Below, piece by piece: positions 45,831 through 55,888 of a DNA stretch of 64,000 bases (position 1 is its first letter; every line of letters begins with the position of its first letter). Position numbers and translations under genes: made by a program. The stretch spans positions 1-64,000 of the forward strand of contig JAEUBA010000007.1 of NCBI GenBank assembly GCA_018257865.1, given 5' to 3'. The DNA comes from Stereocaulon alpinum (Eukaryota; Ascomycota; Lecanoromycetes; Lecanorales; Stereocaulaceae). The notes beneath the pieces are model-generated. The model was not told the DNA's origin. It was given only the letters and a program-made list of their open reading frames with translations, and searched no databases.

Positions 45831-47321
45831 ATGCTTCAAGTCTATCTCGATCCGTGCACCGTCAACAGTCGCAAGGTGCTAGCAGGGTTAGCACTGCTCG
45901 GTACGGAATACGATTACCACTTCATCAACTACTTCGCAGGCGAGCAGAAGAGCGAAGCATTCAAGAAAATCAACCCGTCCGCCACGGTTCCGGCTGCCAG
46001 CGACGGCGACCTGGTCCTCACCGAGTCTAATGCGATCTTGCAGTATGCCGCAGATCTTGTCAGCAGCCCCGCCTATCCTAAGGACCTGAAGAAACGTGCC
46101 GACATCAACCGCTGGCTGCTTTGGGAGGCATCGGTTTGGTTTCAAACCTGCTATGTCTATCTCGTGGAGTTCGTTGTCAAACCATTACTCAACGCCGAGC
46201 CCGACCAGGCGATAATCGATGCCCAGGAGCCAACATGGCTCAAGCTTGCGACCATCCTCGATGATCGGCTGTCCAAGTCCAAGTATCTGACAGGTGACGA
46301 GGTCTCTATCGCCGACATTGCAGTCGCAGCTCCAGTGCACCTCCACGGGGCCTGCCGCTTACCGCTCGAGAAAACCCCGCATCTCAAACGCTGGATCGCC
46401 GACATTGAGCGGTTGCCTTGCTGGCAGCAAACCCAGGGTGCTGTTGACAAGGCCTTGCTACCCCAAGCTGCCGCTGCGAACGGTGCAAATGGCGCCAATG
46501 GCAACAAAGATGTCCGAGCGCCCTTCAATTATACCAAAGATGTCCAGCAGCTCACCGAGCTGTATTTCTACGAGTCAGAAAAAGCGAAGAATATCCACGA
46601 GCCAGGCGACGATCCGCACGAGATGTCGGTGCACGATGGCCGGCATCGCGCAGATTCGTTCTCAGTCGACAAGGAGGGTTTCTCATTGCACAGCCTGAAG
46701 ACCGCATTCGAACAGTGGGACGATGATGCCGCCGTGGCAAAAACATTCTACCCGGAGATTGTAGATTTCCTCAAGAAAACCCAGGGCGCGAAGCGTGTCT
46801 TAGTCTTCGATCATACCATTCGCTCGAAAACCAATGCGGGCAAGGCACTGACGCAGGAGACAGGCACGTCGCAGCGAGCGCCGGTGATGTTAGTACACTG
46901 TGACTATACCGCCGAATCAGGCCCAATACGGGTGCAGCAGCTGATGGGCGACGAAGCCAAGGACCTGCTATCGCGGCGCGTGGCTTTCTTCAACGTGTGG
47001 AAACCGATTCGGCGCGTCGTCGAGGAGCATCCATTAGCCATGTGCGACGTCACCTCGTCGCCGCCCGAGGACTTCTTCAAGCTCTACCTCCGTTATCGCG
47101 ATCGCACTGGTGAGAACTATGTCATGCGCCATAATCCCGCCCATAAGTGGTGGTACTTTCCAAAGATGAACCCGGAGCAAGTCATTGTCTTGAAGACTTT
47201 CGACTCCGCAACGGATGGCAGGGCCCGTTTCGTGGGTCACTCTGCGTTCAGTGACCCAACGTCCCCACAAGACGCGCCATATCGTGAGAGTGTAGAGATC
47301 CGTACAATTGCATTCTTCTAA
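45831..47321 (+). CDS. Glutathione S-transferase / CmcJ-NvfI-type dioxygenase-like fusion protein
   Basis: A single exon encodes 496 residues. Residues 1-80 form a GST thioredoxin-like domain (VYLDPCTVNSRKVL, NPSATVPA with the cis-Pro, and ESNAI at 65-69). Residues about 85-205 form the helical GST domain (YLTGDEVSIADIAV). A flexible linker (AAAANGANGANG, 213-224) leads into residues about 228-496. That part reads as the CmcJ/NvfI/AsaB-like family, related to Fe(II)/2-oxoglutarate oxygenases of secondary metabolism. The motifs are VFDHTIR, HCD at 356-358 (HxD metal motif), FFNVWKPIRR, HKWWYFPKM, GHSAFSDP with His 470, and RESVEIR. The two activities could act in sequence on a glutathione conjugate, but that is inference. 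Its third codon positions look more GC-rich than its neighbours', and repeats flank it, so a foreign or mobile origin is possible. No partner biosynthetic genes lie nearby. Confidence 0.88.
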   Translation: MLQVYLDPCTVNSRKVLAGLALLGTEYDYHFINYFAGEQKSEAFKKINPSATVPAASDGDLVLTESNAILQYAADLVSSPAYPKDLKKRADINRWLLWEASVWFQTCYVYLVEFVVKPLLNAEPDQAIIDAQEPTWLKLATILDDRLSKSKYLTGDEVSIADIAVAAPVHLHGACRLPLEKTPHLKRWIADIERLPCWQQTQGAVDKALLPQAAAANGANGANGNKDVRAPFNYTKDVQQLTELYFYESEKAKNIHEPGDDPHEMSVHDGRHRADSFSVDKEGFSLHSLKTAFEQWDDDAAVAKTFYPEIVDFLKKTQGAKRVLVFDHTIRSKTNAGKALTQETGTSQRAPVMLVHCDYTAESGPIRVQQLMGDEAKDLLSRRVAFFNVWKPIRRVVEEHPLAMCDVTSSPPEDFFKLYLRYRDRTGENYVMRHNPAHKWWYFPKMNPEQVIVLKTFDSATDGRARFVGHSAFSDPTSPQDAPYRESVEIRTIAFF

Positions 47322-47503
47322 GGGGTGAAAGGCAAGGTATAGGCGAACTTGGAACCTTAGCTAGTATGATGATTCCGTAGCAATTTGAGCCTTGTACAAT
47401 TCTATATGATGTCGACCCTACCTCTATAATCGAAATTGAGGATTCTCCTTGCGCGTTCCAATTGTATCTATTTGCAGGAACAGCGCTCTGTCTCGGCCGG
47501 AAT
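47322..47503. other. 3' flank of the fusion gene
   Basis: Short non-coding stretch between the stop codon and the right repeat. Confidence 0.4.
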
Positions 47504-47735
47504 TGTTCGCACGTTGGCTGAATGCTAAGGGCATTGCAGGCTTACACTTTAGTGTTGATCAGCATGTGAGGCCTTAGATTTAGACACAATAATAAAGCAT
47601 ATAACGTCTGTTGTCGAAGCAAGATATGCTTCACTCACTGAAGTCAGATAGGCTACACTTGCCCATTCCCAGCCGCCTTCCGGCGCGTATTCGAGACGCG
47701 TAAAGTACTTCGAGCTACGAGTTACCTATTATCCG
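47504..47735 (+). repeat. Right copy of the ~240-bp direct repeat
   Basis: It starts TGTTCG, with GATATGCTTC at 47623-47632 and TAAAGTACTTC at 47701-47711, in the same order and orientation as the left copy. It ends about 85 bp before the RTC4 gene. Confidence 0.6.
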
Positions 47736-47819
47736 TGCCACCCCCAATCACGTGCTATGTACTTTACAGACTCCCAAAATTGGGTGATATGCACATACTA
47801 CGTGCATTCCTAACGAGCA

Positions 47820-49761
47820 ATGGCGTTGTCCATGACTTATGACCTTTCAGTCAAAAGCCACCTTACCAGGCGGTCTGGCATGACAAGGCAGAACATTTAC
47901 GGTAGCTTACATAGAGGGACTCTACAGCTCAAGAAAGAAGCCCGAGCACCAAGCCCAGAGGACTACAACGCTCCTCCTGCAGACGACTCGCTTGATGAGA
48001 CCTCGGTAACAGAGGAATCTCCAAGAGAAAAGTCATCGGATTGTGGTTCTGGCGGAAGCAGGAGTGGGAAGGCACCTGCCCGTTTTCGAACACCATGGAA
48101 GAAAGAGCAAACCACACCCCGGAATGAGGAAGACGAGGACAGTGCACATGAAGATGGCTTAGCACCTTCGAATATACCGAGCACCACTTTTGTCTCTCGG
48201 AGAAGTTGGGGAAGCCGTAATGGATCACAGAGTAACCAGAAAAGGACACGGACGGATGTGATGGCCGATGATGAAGAAGAATTCGGGATGGCGTGGTCTC
48301 AGAGGTCAAGCAAGGAAACGTACACGAAGAATCTCTTCAAGAGACCAACCAAGGAGCAGAAAAAGCCCGTGAAAGCAGCTTCTCAGGAGAGTCCGAAAGG
48401 GAAGCCTGCGTTCAAGAAGCCTAAGTTCGATATTCCTCCAGCTCAAGGTATGCAATATGCCTCTACCACCCAAACATATCTGATCCTGTGCAGGTAAAGA
48501 AACATCAGGAGCATCTGAAGAGCTAGCCTTCAAAAGGCCGCCATCGAACGAGACCACACCACGATCCCGAAGAGCTTCACAGCGTTCGTCTCAGGATGCT
48601 CGAGAGACTCCGCAAGGCACTCCGAAAAAAGAATTCAAGCAGCCCAAAAGGATGTCACCCAGGAAAGCTACACCTACGGAACAGAAAGCAGGCCCAATCT
48701 TTAAGGGCCCAACTATGCTCGAGGGAATAGACACTCAAAGAACCACAAGGTTCTCAGTGCCTACGAAGCATTCCTCGAAGATCACTGACGCTGATGGGCT
48801 TACAACCTTGGATTTACAGAGCAAAGCGAGCGTCTCAGCGGACAAGCTTGGCATGTCTGAATTGCAACTTAAAATTCCTTCCTCATCGATGACTACACCA
48901 TCGGAGCCTTCTCCGCCCTTTGATGTGACAACAACACTATCATCACCCCTCACATCCGTGCCCGAAGACTTTGAGGTTCAATGTGCCAGTGACGAAATTG
49001 GCGAAAATGCATTGCCAGAAGATATGATACTGCCACCTAAACCGAAGCCTTCAATATGTCCTTTCTGCAAGGGGCCCGTCGACAAAGACTTCTTAGAAGA
49101 ACGCATCAGTGTTAAAGGACGACCGAGCATCCGTCAGCAAGCCCAGTTCTGTAAAAGTCACAAAATCCACGCTGCAGAAGAGGAATGGAAGGAACTGCAG
49201 TATCCTAGCATCGACTGGCCAAATCTTGAGAACCATCTGAATCAATTCCATGCAGCTCTTGATGATATCTTGCAACGGAGGTGTTTCTCCTTCTATAGGA
49301 ACGCGTTCGAGGATGTGATTCAAAGCAGGAAGAACAAGTCTCTGCGTCAGGACGTGCTGACTGCGAGCCGTATCGGGGAACTGAGCCCAGGGTACTACGG
49401 AAGTCGGGGCGCAAGAATTATGTATGTTACTCAATCTCCAGATTCGGAACGCGCTTGATGTACAGAACTAACTATAGATAGGACGGAGAACATCATGGCC
49501 AACTTCAACAGCAAGCTCCGCCGCCGTTCGGCCTCCGACGACTTGATCTCATCTGGAGGTGTCTCGGAGTTTGTGCAGGCTGTTCTAGTCCCTGAACTGG
49601 CGTTACTGTTGATCAAGAATGACATGAAAATCGAAGACGATGAAAAGGCGAGAGAAGTATTACGGAACAGTGTTGATATAGGACACATGTTGAACGAAGA
49701 AGAGGACGAAGTGATCAAGGAACCCGAACCTAATGAGACACGGCCTATAGAGTTGATGTGA
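47820..49761 (+). CDS. RTC4: RTC4-domain protein (restriction of telomere capping 4-like)
   Basis: Exons 47820-48447, 48494-49421 and 49482-49761 join in phase to 611 residues. The N-terminal 370 residues are Ser/Pro/Lys-rich and disordered. The C-terminus is the RTC4 domain. It has a Cys pair, CPFC, that may bind metal together with FCKSHK, then helices (FYRNAFEDVI) and the strongly conserved ELSPGYYGSRGARIM. After intron 2 the product reads LISSGGVSEFVQAVLVPELA. Yeast Rtc4 was found in a screen for telomere-capping suppressors; its biochemical role is unclear. An in-frame ATG at 47880 (MTRQNIYGSL) could be the real start. The tail is acidic. Confidence 0.85.
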
Positions 49762-49953
49762 GAGCTGCAAACGTATGTAAGATACCATTTTGGAACATGT
49801 TGCTTAGTGCACATATGATACAATCAGAGATATTCGAGCTACCATATTATGAAAATCATTTCATTCATGATGTTACAGTACTCCGGTATCTTGCTCTGCT
49901 TTTCTGATATGCTCTCGACCTCGCCCTCTTCACCGCAAGTGTCCCCCCTGTCC

Positions 49954-50490
49954 TCATCTCGCCTGAGCACTCCACACCGTGCCGAACCTATACAGTCCAA
50001 ACGCCGCCACAACACTCAATCCAATCGGCAACGGCTTCATCGTCTTGATAGCTCTCGGCACACTGCTCCCGGCCAACACGATACTAGCCAGCAGAGCCAT
50101 TTCAATGCCGTAGGGTTGACGGTTACGGATGCGGTAGCCACCGAGACCGTACTATTGTATTGTCAGTAAGCTAGGATGGCAATTGAATTCCCCAGTATGA
50201 GTGATGTGATAGCCGAACGCAAGGGCGTTTGGGTGAAGATATTGTTCGGAAGCTTGGGACTTGGGAGAAGGCGTACTAAAGCTCCAACGGTCATGCCCGC
50301 AGCCACGGACGGGACGGAACCAGTGCGTATATAGCCCGTAAGCCCGCCACCGGCTGTGAGGAGGGCGAGGAGGAAAGCTTGGGTTGAGGGTTCGTCGGCC
50401 TGTATATGTCAGCTGCTATTTGCTGCTAAGGGTTGGCTGGGTAGGCGTAATGAATGAAGGAGTCAAAAGAAAAACAATTCTGCGCACCAT
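49954..50490 (-). CDS. TMEM14 family small membrane protein
   Basis: The exons 50490-50488 (ATG only), 50399-50277 and 50151-49954 give 107 residues. The body reads FLLALLTAGGGLTGYIRTGS, then SVAAGMTVGALYGLGGYRIR, then NRQPYGIEMALLASIVLAGS, the TMEM14/UPF0136 signature with three or four Gly-rich helices. Human TMEM14C acts in mitochondrial porphyrin transport; fungal roles are less clear. The introns are 125 and 88 bp with good branch sites (CTTACTGAC and GCTGACAT). The body and 3' exons are firm. The first exon is a proposal: no better ATG joins in frame, and its donor GTGCGC is weak. It is divergent from OST2. Confidence 0.8.
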
Positions 50491-50733
50491 ATTAATTGTT
50501 GGGATAGCTCTTTCAGAGCGTTGATTCCAATTGAATGAGTAGATGGTTCAAGTAAACAAGTGGCGACAACGCCAATTACGAGTGAAGCTCTGACGGAACA
50601 GTCCCGCTCCCAAAACCAGTTCAAGTCTTGGCATCTGAAGATCCGCAACGTTGCCTTCTTCACCAGCACTCCAAGCTTCCATCTCCACCGCCCTCCTCAC
50701 CACCAGCTCAACCACCCACCACCTTCTCTCGTA
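50491..50733. promoter_or_regulatory. Compact divergent promoter, TMEM14 / OST2
   Basis: These 243 bp lie between the two start codons, with C/A-rich tracts on the OST2 side. No specific site is claimed. Confidence 0.45.
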
Positions 50734-51399
50734 ATGGCGCCAAAACCCCCCCGCTCCCAAATCTCCCCCAACGCCTCAATCCCTCCAATCCCCAAAACCC
50801 CCTCAACCACAACCACCACAACCACCACCACCTCCCACAGCAAATCCTCCTCGTTCTCAAAATCCACCTACGCAAACAACAACAACAACCAATCCCCCCA
50901 AGAAATCGCTCTCCAGATATGGACAAACTATCTAAACACCACACCCCAGCGCGTAAAGTTAATTGATATATTCATGGCGTTCTTGGTAGTGGTGGGGGGG
51001 CTGCAGTTTGTCTATTGTGCATTGGTAGGGAACTATGTAAGTGCTGGATACTTTGAAAAGGGGCAAGGATAGGGATGGATGGGGTAGATGGTACTGGGGG
51101 CTGACATGAGGTAGCCGTTCAATGCCTTCCTATCAGGCTTCAGCGCAACAGTAGGCCAATTCGTCTTGACGGCTAGTCTGCGGATCCAGACGAATCCGGA
51201 GAATAAGATGGAGTTTAGGAGTGTGAGTCATGAGAGGTGAGTCCGAATATCGCGTTACCGTGCTCACTATTTAGACCGGATGGTGGGGAGTGAGACGATA
51301 GAGGAGTATTGGCTGATACCGGAGCCGAACAGGGCGTTCGCCGACTTCGTATTTGGGAGCTTGATATTACATTTCTTCTGCGTGAACTTTATCAATTAA
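50734..51399 (+). CDS. OST2: Oligosaccharyltransferase subunit Ost2 (DAD1)
   Basis: Ost2/DAD1 is a small membrane subunit of the ER oligosaccharyltransferase that N-glycosylates nascent proteins. Exons 50734-51036, 51115-51236 and 51333-51399 give 163 residues. The conserved body reads VKLIDIFMAFLVVVGGLQFVY, then CALVGNYPFNAFLSGFSATV, then GQFVLTASLRIQ, ending FADFVFGSLILHFFCVNFIN, with three membrane helices. The N-terminus is about 60 residues of Pro/Ser/Thr/Asn low complexity (nine Thr and five Asn in runs), longer than in yeast or animals but common in filamentous fungi. Confidence 0.95.
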
Positions 51400-51670
51400 G
51401 GGTGTTGGGTTGGAGTGATATTGGGCATTTGGAGCGCCAAGAAAAAGCATACTCTCGGAGCTGGATTGGGATGTTTGACTTCAGAGCTATGTGTGATAAG
51501 AAGCTATAAAGCGTGGACTGTTTACCGCAACACAAATCTATGCTATGTGCGAAAGGTCATGCACTGCAAGTGTGAGCAAATGGAATAGTTTCAACGCTGA
51601 CCCGCCTTTTGTTCGCTTGCATACGTTTATAGATTTGAAAGAGCTACGTTTCCCTTAAGCTCGCAATAGG

Positions 51671-53628
51671 TCAATGGCCCGCACCGTTCGAAGCTTTGTC
51701 CTCAAGGTGAAAAACAGCCCTCAAAGCATCTCCCATTCTCCTGATTGCCTCCTCTACCTTGTCAGCCGGTGCAGCCGCAAAAGTCGTTCTGAAGAACATG
51801 TCGCTGCCCAGGTTATCAGTCTCAGCACGGGACCAGCTCCCTTTCGCAATCAGAGCTCCCCTGTCGATTGACGCATGGAAGATCTCGTCTTCGATATCAG
51901 CCATTGACTCGGACTCCTTCGAAGGGTGCTGCTGCCAATCTATCTTGATCCAATGGAACATCCCGGCCATTGGTGGAGTCCAGCTCGCAATCTCTCTTGG
52001 TAAATATTTCTCGCACGCGTAACATATGTTATCCCTTCGTTTCGTGTATTCCAGCCTCAAGTGAATAAGCCAATCCAGGTAACCCGAGTGACCCCAAGTC
52101 TCTTCTAGCAGTTTGAACAGTATCAATTGAGATGGCCCACTAGGATTTTGGGTGCAAACTTCAGCATGTCTTACGAAACGCTCGATGATCTGTTCCGAGG
52201 CTGTAATCCAGCCTAGACGGAACCCAGGAGCGATGACTTTGGAGAAAGAGTCCAGGCGCATCACGCGCCCATCCACATCCATGCTAAGGAGCGACGGCAC
52301 AAGCGCCTCAATAAAGGCTTCATGTGATGCTGGAGGTGGGACATCAGGGGCATTGGGACCTGTGTACGGCTGCATTTGGAGGAAGAAGTACGGTTCGTCT
52401 TCGAGGATGTAAAGGTCGTGTTTCTGAGCCATACGATAGAGCTCTTTTCTCCGCTTGTATGATTGTGTTGCACCAGTCGGATTTTGTCCCGAAGGGACAG
52501 TGTAGAGTAGCCACGGTTTTGGAGCATTGCTATGGGCAGAAGGGTCCCAGCTGGTCAGAATAGAATCCAGATCTGAGGGAAGGAGACCTTCTTCATCCAT
52601 CTTGACGCCGACGCACTGAACGCCCATTGGACGCACGGTCTCTGCGGCGCTGGAGAAGGTGTACTCCTCGGTCAGGATGCATTCGCCACGTGTGAGGAAC
52701 ATTCGACAGGCTAGATCGTAGGACGACGTGCTACCGACGTTCATGCAGCATTGCCAGTCTTGGTAGGGCGGGTTGTGTACGATCTGTAATTCTTCATGAG
52801 CCACGAATACAATGAATCAGTGCCAAATTTTCACCTCTGTGTGCTCTGTTACGAAGCGAAGAAGCTGTGGCGGGCCTGTTGCTTGCCCATAGTTGAGGCC
52901 TACATGAAGGTCTGGCCATCATGTTTCAGTCGTCTTATCTTCATCGTAGCCATGCGTATATGGCTTACCATAAATGCTCTTGCCTTCTTCAATATCATAT
53001 TTCCCAATCCTCTTAACAAGTCCGAGTTCCTTGGTCTCTTGCTCTGTAAAATGTGGAGCGGAGGGTACTTTGACGTCAATGAACTCAACAGGAAAGTACT
53101 GGCTTGATGGAAGGCCACCGCCGAGACTTATAATGCCTGCTAGATATTAGCGCAAATAATATCCTAAGCCTTTGACGGAGAGTTCACAAACCAGGGTTCT
53201 TGAGATATTTTGCAGCACGTTTCAAGCTGGATGCCTGTTCAACCCGTCAGCACTGCGCCCCACAGTCTTGTCCAATAACCTCTCACCTTCCTTGATTTGC
53301 TTTCCTCATTCAATCGATCTATTTCTCAATCAGCACCGTGTCCAACACCCTTATGGCTTGGTCGTAGACGAACGTACGATCCCACCTCTTAGCACTCGAT
53401 TTGCCGCGTCCCTATCGTTGTATCAGACCGCCTCTTACAATTCATGGTAGGAGACAGTCTTACTGGTCCTTTAAACATGTCGCTGCTAGCATGAGCCGCA
53501 ATGCCTCCGGCCATCTTTGGCGCCTTTGAGCGCCTCGCTGCGACGCCATTGACACTCAGCCGGTCAGAGAAGGTCGCACTTTGGGTATCCATAGTGCTCT
53601 GCATGTCAGTAGCCATTGGTGGAGTCAT
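51671..53628 (-). CDS. ARO8: Aromatic aminotransferase, ARO8 type (PLP-dependent, fold type I)
   Basis: This enzyme transaminates aromatic amino acids (Phe, Tyr, Trp) and related substrates with 2-oxoglutarate. Six exons are inferred: 53628-53464, 53411-53349, 53234-53192, 53136-52969, 52899-52835 and 52783-51671. They are in phase throughout and give 538 residues. Landmarks are RRSKAPK and DMFK near the N-terminus, KRWDR, KYLKNPG followed by IISLGGGLPSSQYFP, LNYGQATG, VGSTSSYDL, PSGQNPTG, EDEPY, and SFSKVIAPGFRLGW with the PLP-binding Lys. No mitochondrial leader is obvious. A homologue acting on 2-aminoadipate or kynurenine is possible, but the length and N-terminus favour ARO8. Confidence 0.92.
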
Positions 53629-54755
53629 GGTGAAAAGTGAACCAGGAAGCGTTGGAACAGAAGTGAGAAAATACAAGTTGGAGAATGTTTGAACAAACAA
53701 AGAAGTAGCCAAGCTTTGTGCTTCGCTGTCTTCCGGGAGTAAACAGCTAAGTAGGGATGGAATTCACATCCAGTGCGACATGCAGCAAGGATCAAACGTG
53801 CCTGCCATATCGGATATCAAGAAAGAACCAGCCCAAGAAGGGGTATCTTTTCCCAACTACCTTCTTCAAGCGGCCCGTGGTCCACGTAAATTTAGCACGC
53901 CGATGCTAGCCGTTATCTTGGGAAGCTAACATGCCGCTGGTCGTCAATCTCGTCTCCATAGCATAGCCTAGTATATGGAGTATCAGCCGATGGTGTAAAA
54001 GGCGAATGTTTGTATGGGTGGAGTGGTCAGGAGGAGCGGGTGCCGTTTTCGTCTAAGACGCCTCATGCATAGAGATAGGTCAACGTAAGCGAGAGGCGGA
54101 TTCTATAAACATCAGATGCCTTCCTAGCCGGAATTTGATGATTGGTCAATGGCTCTGGCATTAGGGCAAGGCAGTAGGGCATGATGAAAGTCGAAAACTT
54201 TTCATACTCGAGTGTAGCACTGTTGGCTGAATGGGATAAGCCTTCTCAGGGCCTGCTGCACTCCAGCATGTCTACGTGGAGTCACGGAGAGAACGTGTAT
54301 CCAACAAAATGAACAGCTTGGTATCCTACATAGACCCTTAGGTCTTTTGGTATCTCAACTAAAAACCCATGATCAACCCATATCCTTTCCCCAGTTGCCT
54401 TTCTGGAGATGTATGCCAATGCCCAGACTCCATGCTTGATGTCCTCCTGTAGCCAAACGCTCGTCCGTAGTTTTGCCCGTAGCAATATCAAACAGCAAGT
54501 CCCGTGGAGACTGACCACTGGTGAATGTACACATTTCGAGATGACCACCCGCGAACCCGTTTGCCCCTAATGTATGTCCTCCGCAAACCCTGCCAGCTCA
54601 ATAACCACAGTCGAGAATGCAAATGTCCAGATTTCCAACATGAGCCAGCAAAGTCGCTGGCCGACAATCGCCAGCTTCTGCGAGGCGTGTTTGCCGGTTG
54701 CTTGGAGTGACGCCTCAAGGCGCAGACACTCAAGCTGATGACAAGTATGGCTCTT
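53629..54755. other. Intergenic region, nothing recognised
   Basis: It holds the ARO8 promoter and the 3' flank of HapC. Minus-strand ORFs at 54282-54548 and 54488-54847 overlap each other and the HapC 3' end and have no recognisable product. Confidence 0.5.
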
Positions 54756-55888
54756 TTAATACGGCTCGTTGCCGACGCCATTGTTGGTTGCAGCGGGCGG
54801 ATAGACTGCTCCGTAGCCAGCCTGGGGCTGTGATGGATCAAGCCCATGGGGACTGAGGATATTGTTAACGCCCTCTTCTTGTCCTTGGTAAGTTGTTGTC
54901 GTCGATGGATCTGTTGCAGCGCCTACACTTGCCCCACTCGCAGTTGACTGTGCTGCGGCCGCACCATATCCACTGCCTGGCCGTGGCTGATTCTGATTAT
55001 CTCCACGTTGCGATTGGGACTGGAACTGGGAGTCAATAAGTTGATCCGCTCGTTGACCAATGATGACATGGATGAGCGCGGATGAATGGTGGGGCAACAA
55101 GTGACCACGAACTTGAAGGACTTACTTCTCTGTATTTTGCCAGGTATATTTTGAGGGCTTCGGCGTAGTTTTCAAAGCCAGTCGACGTCATAGCAAAGAG
55201 GATGTCCTCGCCGTTGACTGTCTTCCGCTTCTCTTGCTGACACTTCTCGGAAGCTGAAGGTGTCAGCTTAGGGTCTATCGCAAGCTATCTGACTCTACGT
55301 ACCTTCACTTGTAATAAAGGAAATAAACTCGCTCACGCATTCTTGCATGCATTCTTTTGCTTCTTTGGCAATTTTGGCGTTCTCGGGCAACGCTGTCTTC
55401 ATGATCCGAGCGACTGGAGCAAAGTTGCGTATGTTAGCATCAGAGACGAGGCTATGTTGCCTTGAACCACGCGGAGGAGGTGATATAGAATGCGGGGAAC
55501 TTCGGGACATTGTGAACGCCCACTAATCAAATGTATCTTGACCATAGAGATTAAAGAAACAGAATGCTGGCGCAGATCTTTAGTCTGTGGAGATGGGCCT
55601 CGGAGTCCAACGATTATTGCGCGTGGAACCCTTGTAAGCGACGGCAATACGGGGTTCCATCATCATGCAGCGTCGCAAGTGGAAAACGCGCAATTCATAG
55701 GACGAAAATGCAGGCAGAAACGACTGGGACCAACCATTTGCAATCGGTAACCATCTATCTTGTTCTTTCACCTCAAAATCGTACGCTTCTCGCGCCTGTA
55801 CTTCTTCTCCTCTATCCATGCTCTCGGAATTATTCTCGGGGGTCGCATCTCCTTGCTCAGCTCCTTCCTTCGGAGGGGAAACGGACAT
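54756..55888 (-). CDS. hapC: CCAAT-binding factor subunit HapC (HAP3 / NF-YB)
   Basis: This is the histone-fold subunit of the heterotrimeric CCAAT-binding complex (HapB/C/E). With HapX that complex controls respiration, iron use and redox genes. Exons 55888-55735, 55413-55303, 55253-55126 and 55025-54756 give 220 residues. The core runs from EQDRWLPIANVARIMKTALP through ENAKIAKEAKECMQECVSEF, ISFITSEASEKCQQEKRKT and VNGEDILFAMTSTGFENYAE to LKIYLAKYRE, interrupted by introns 1 and 2. The C-terminal 90 residues are Gln/Gly/Ala/Pro-rich. Intron 1 is 321 bp, by far the longest here. TSTGF replaces the usual TSLGF in the core. Confidence 0.93.
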
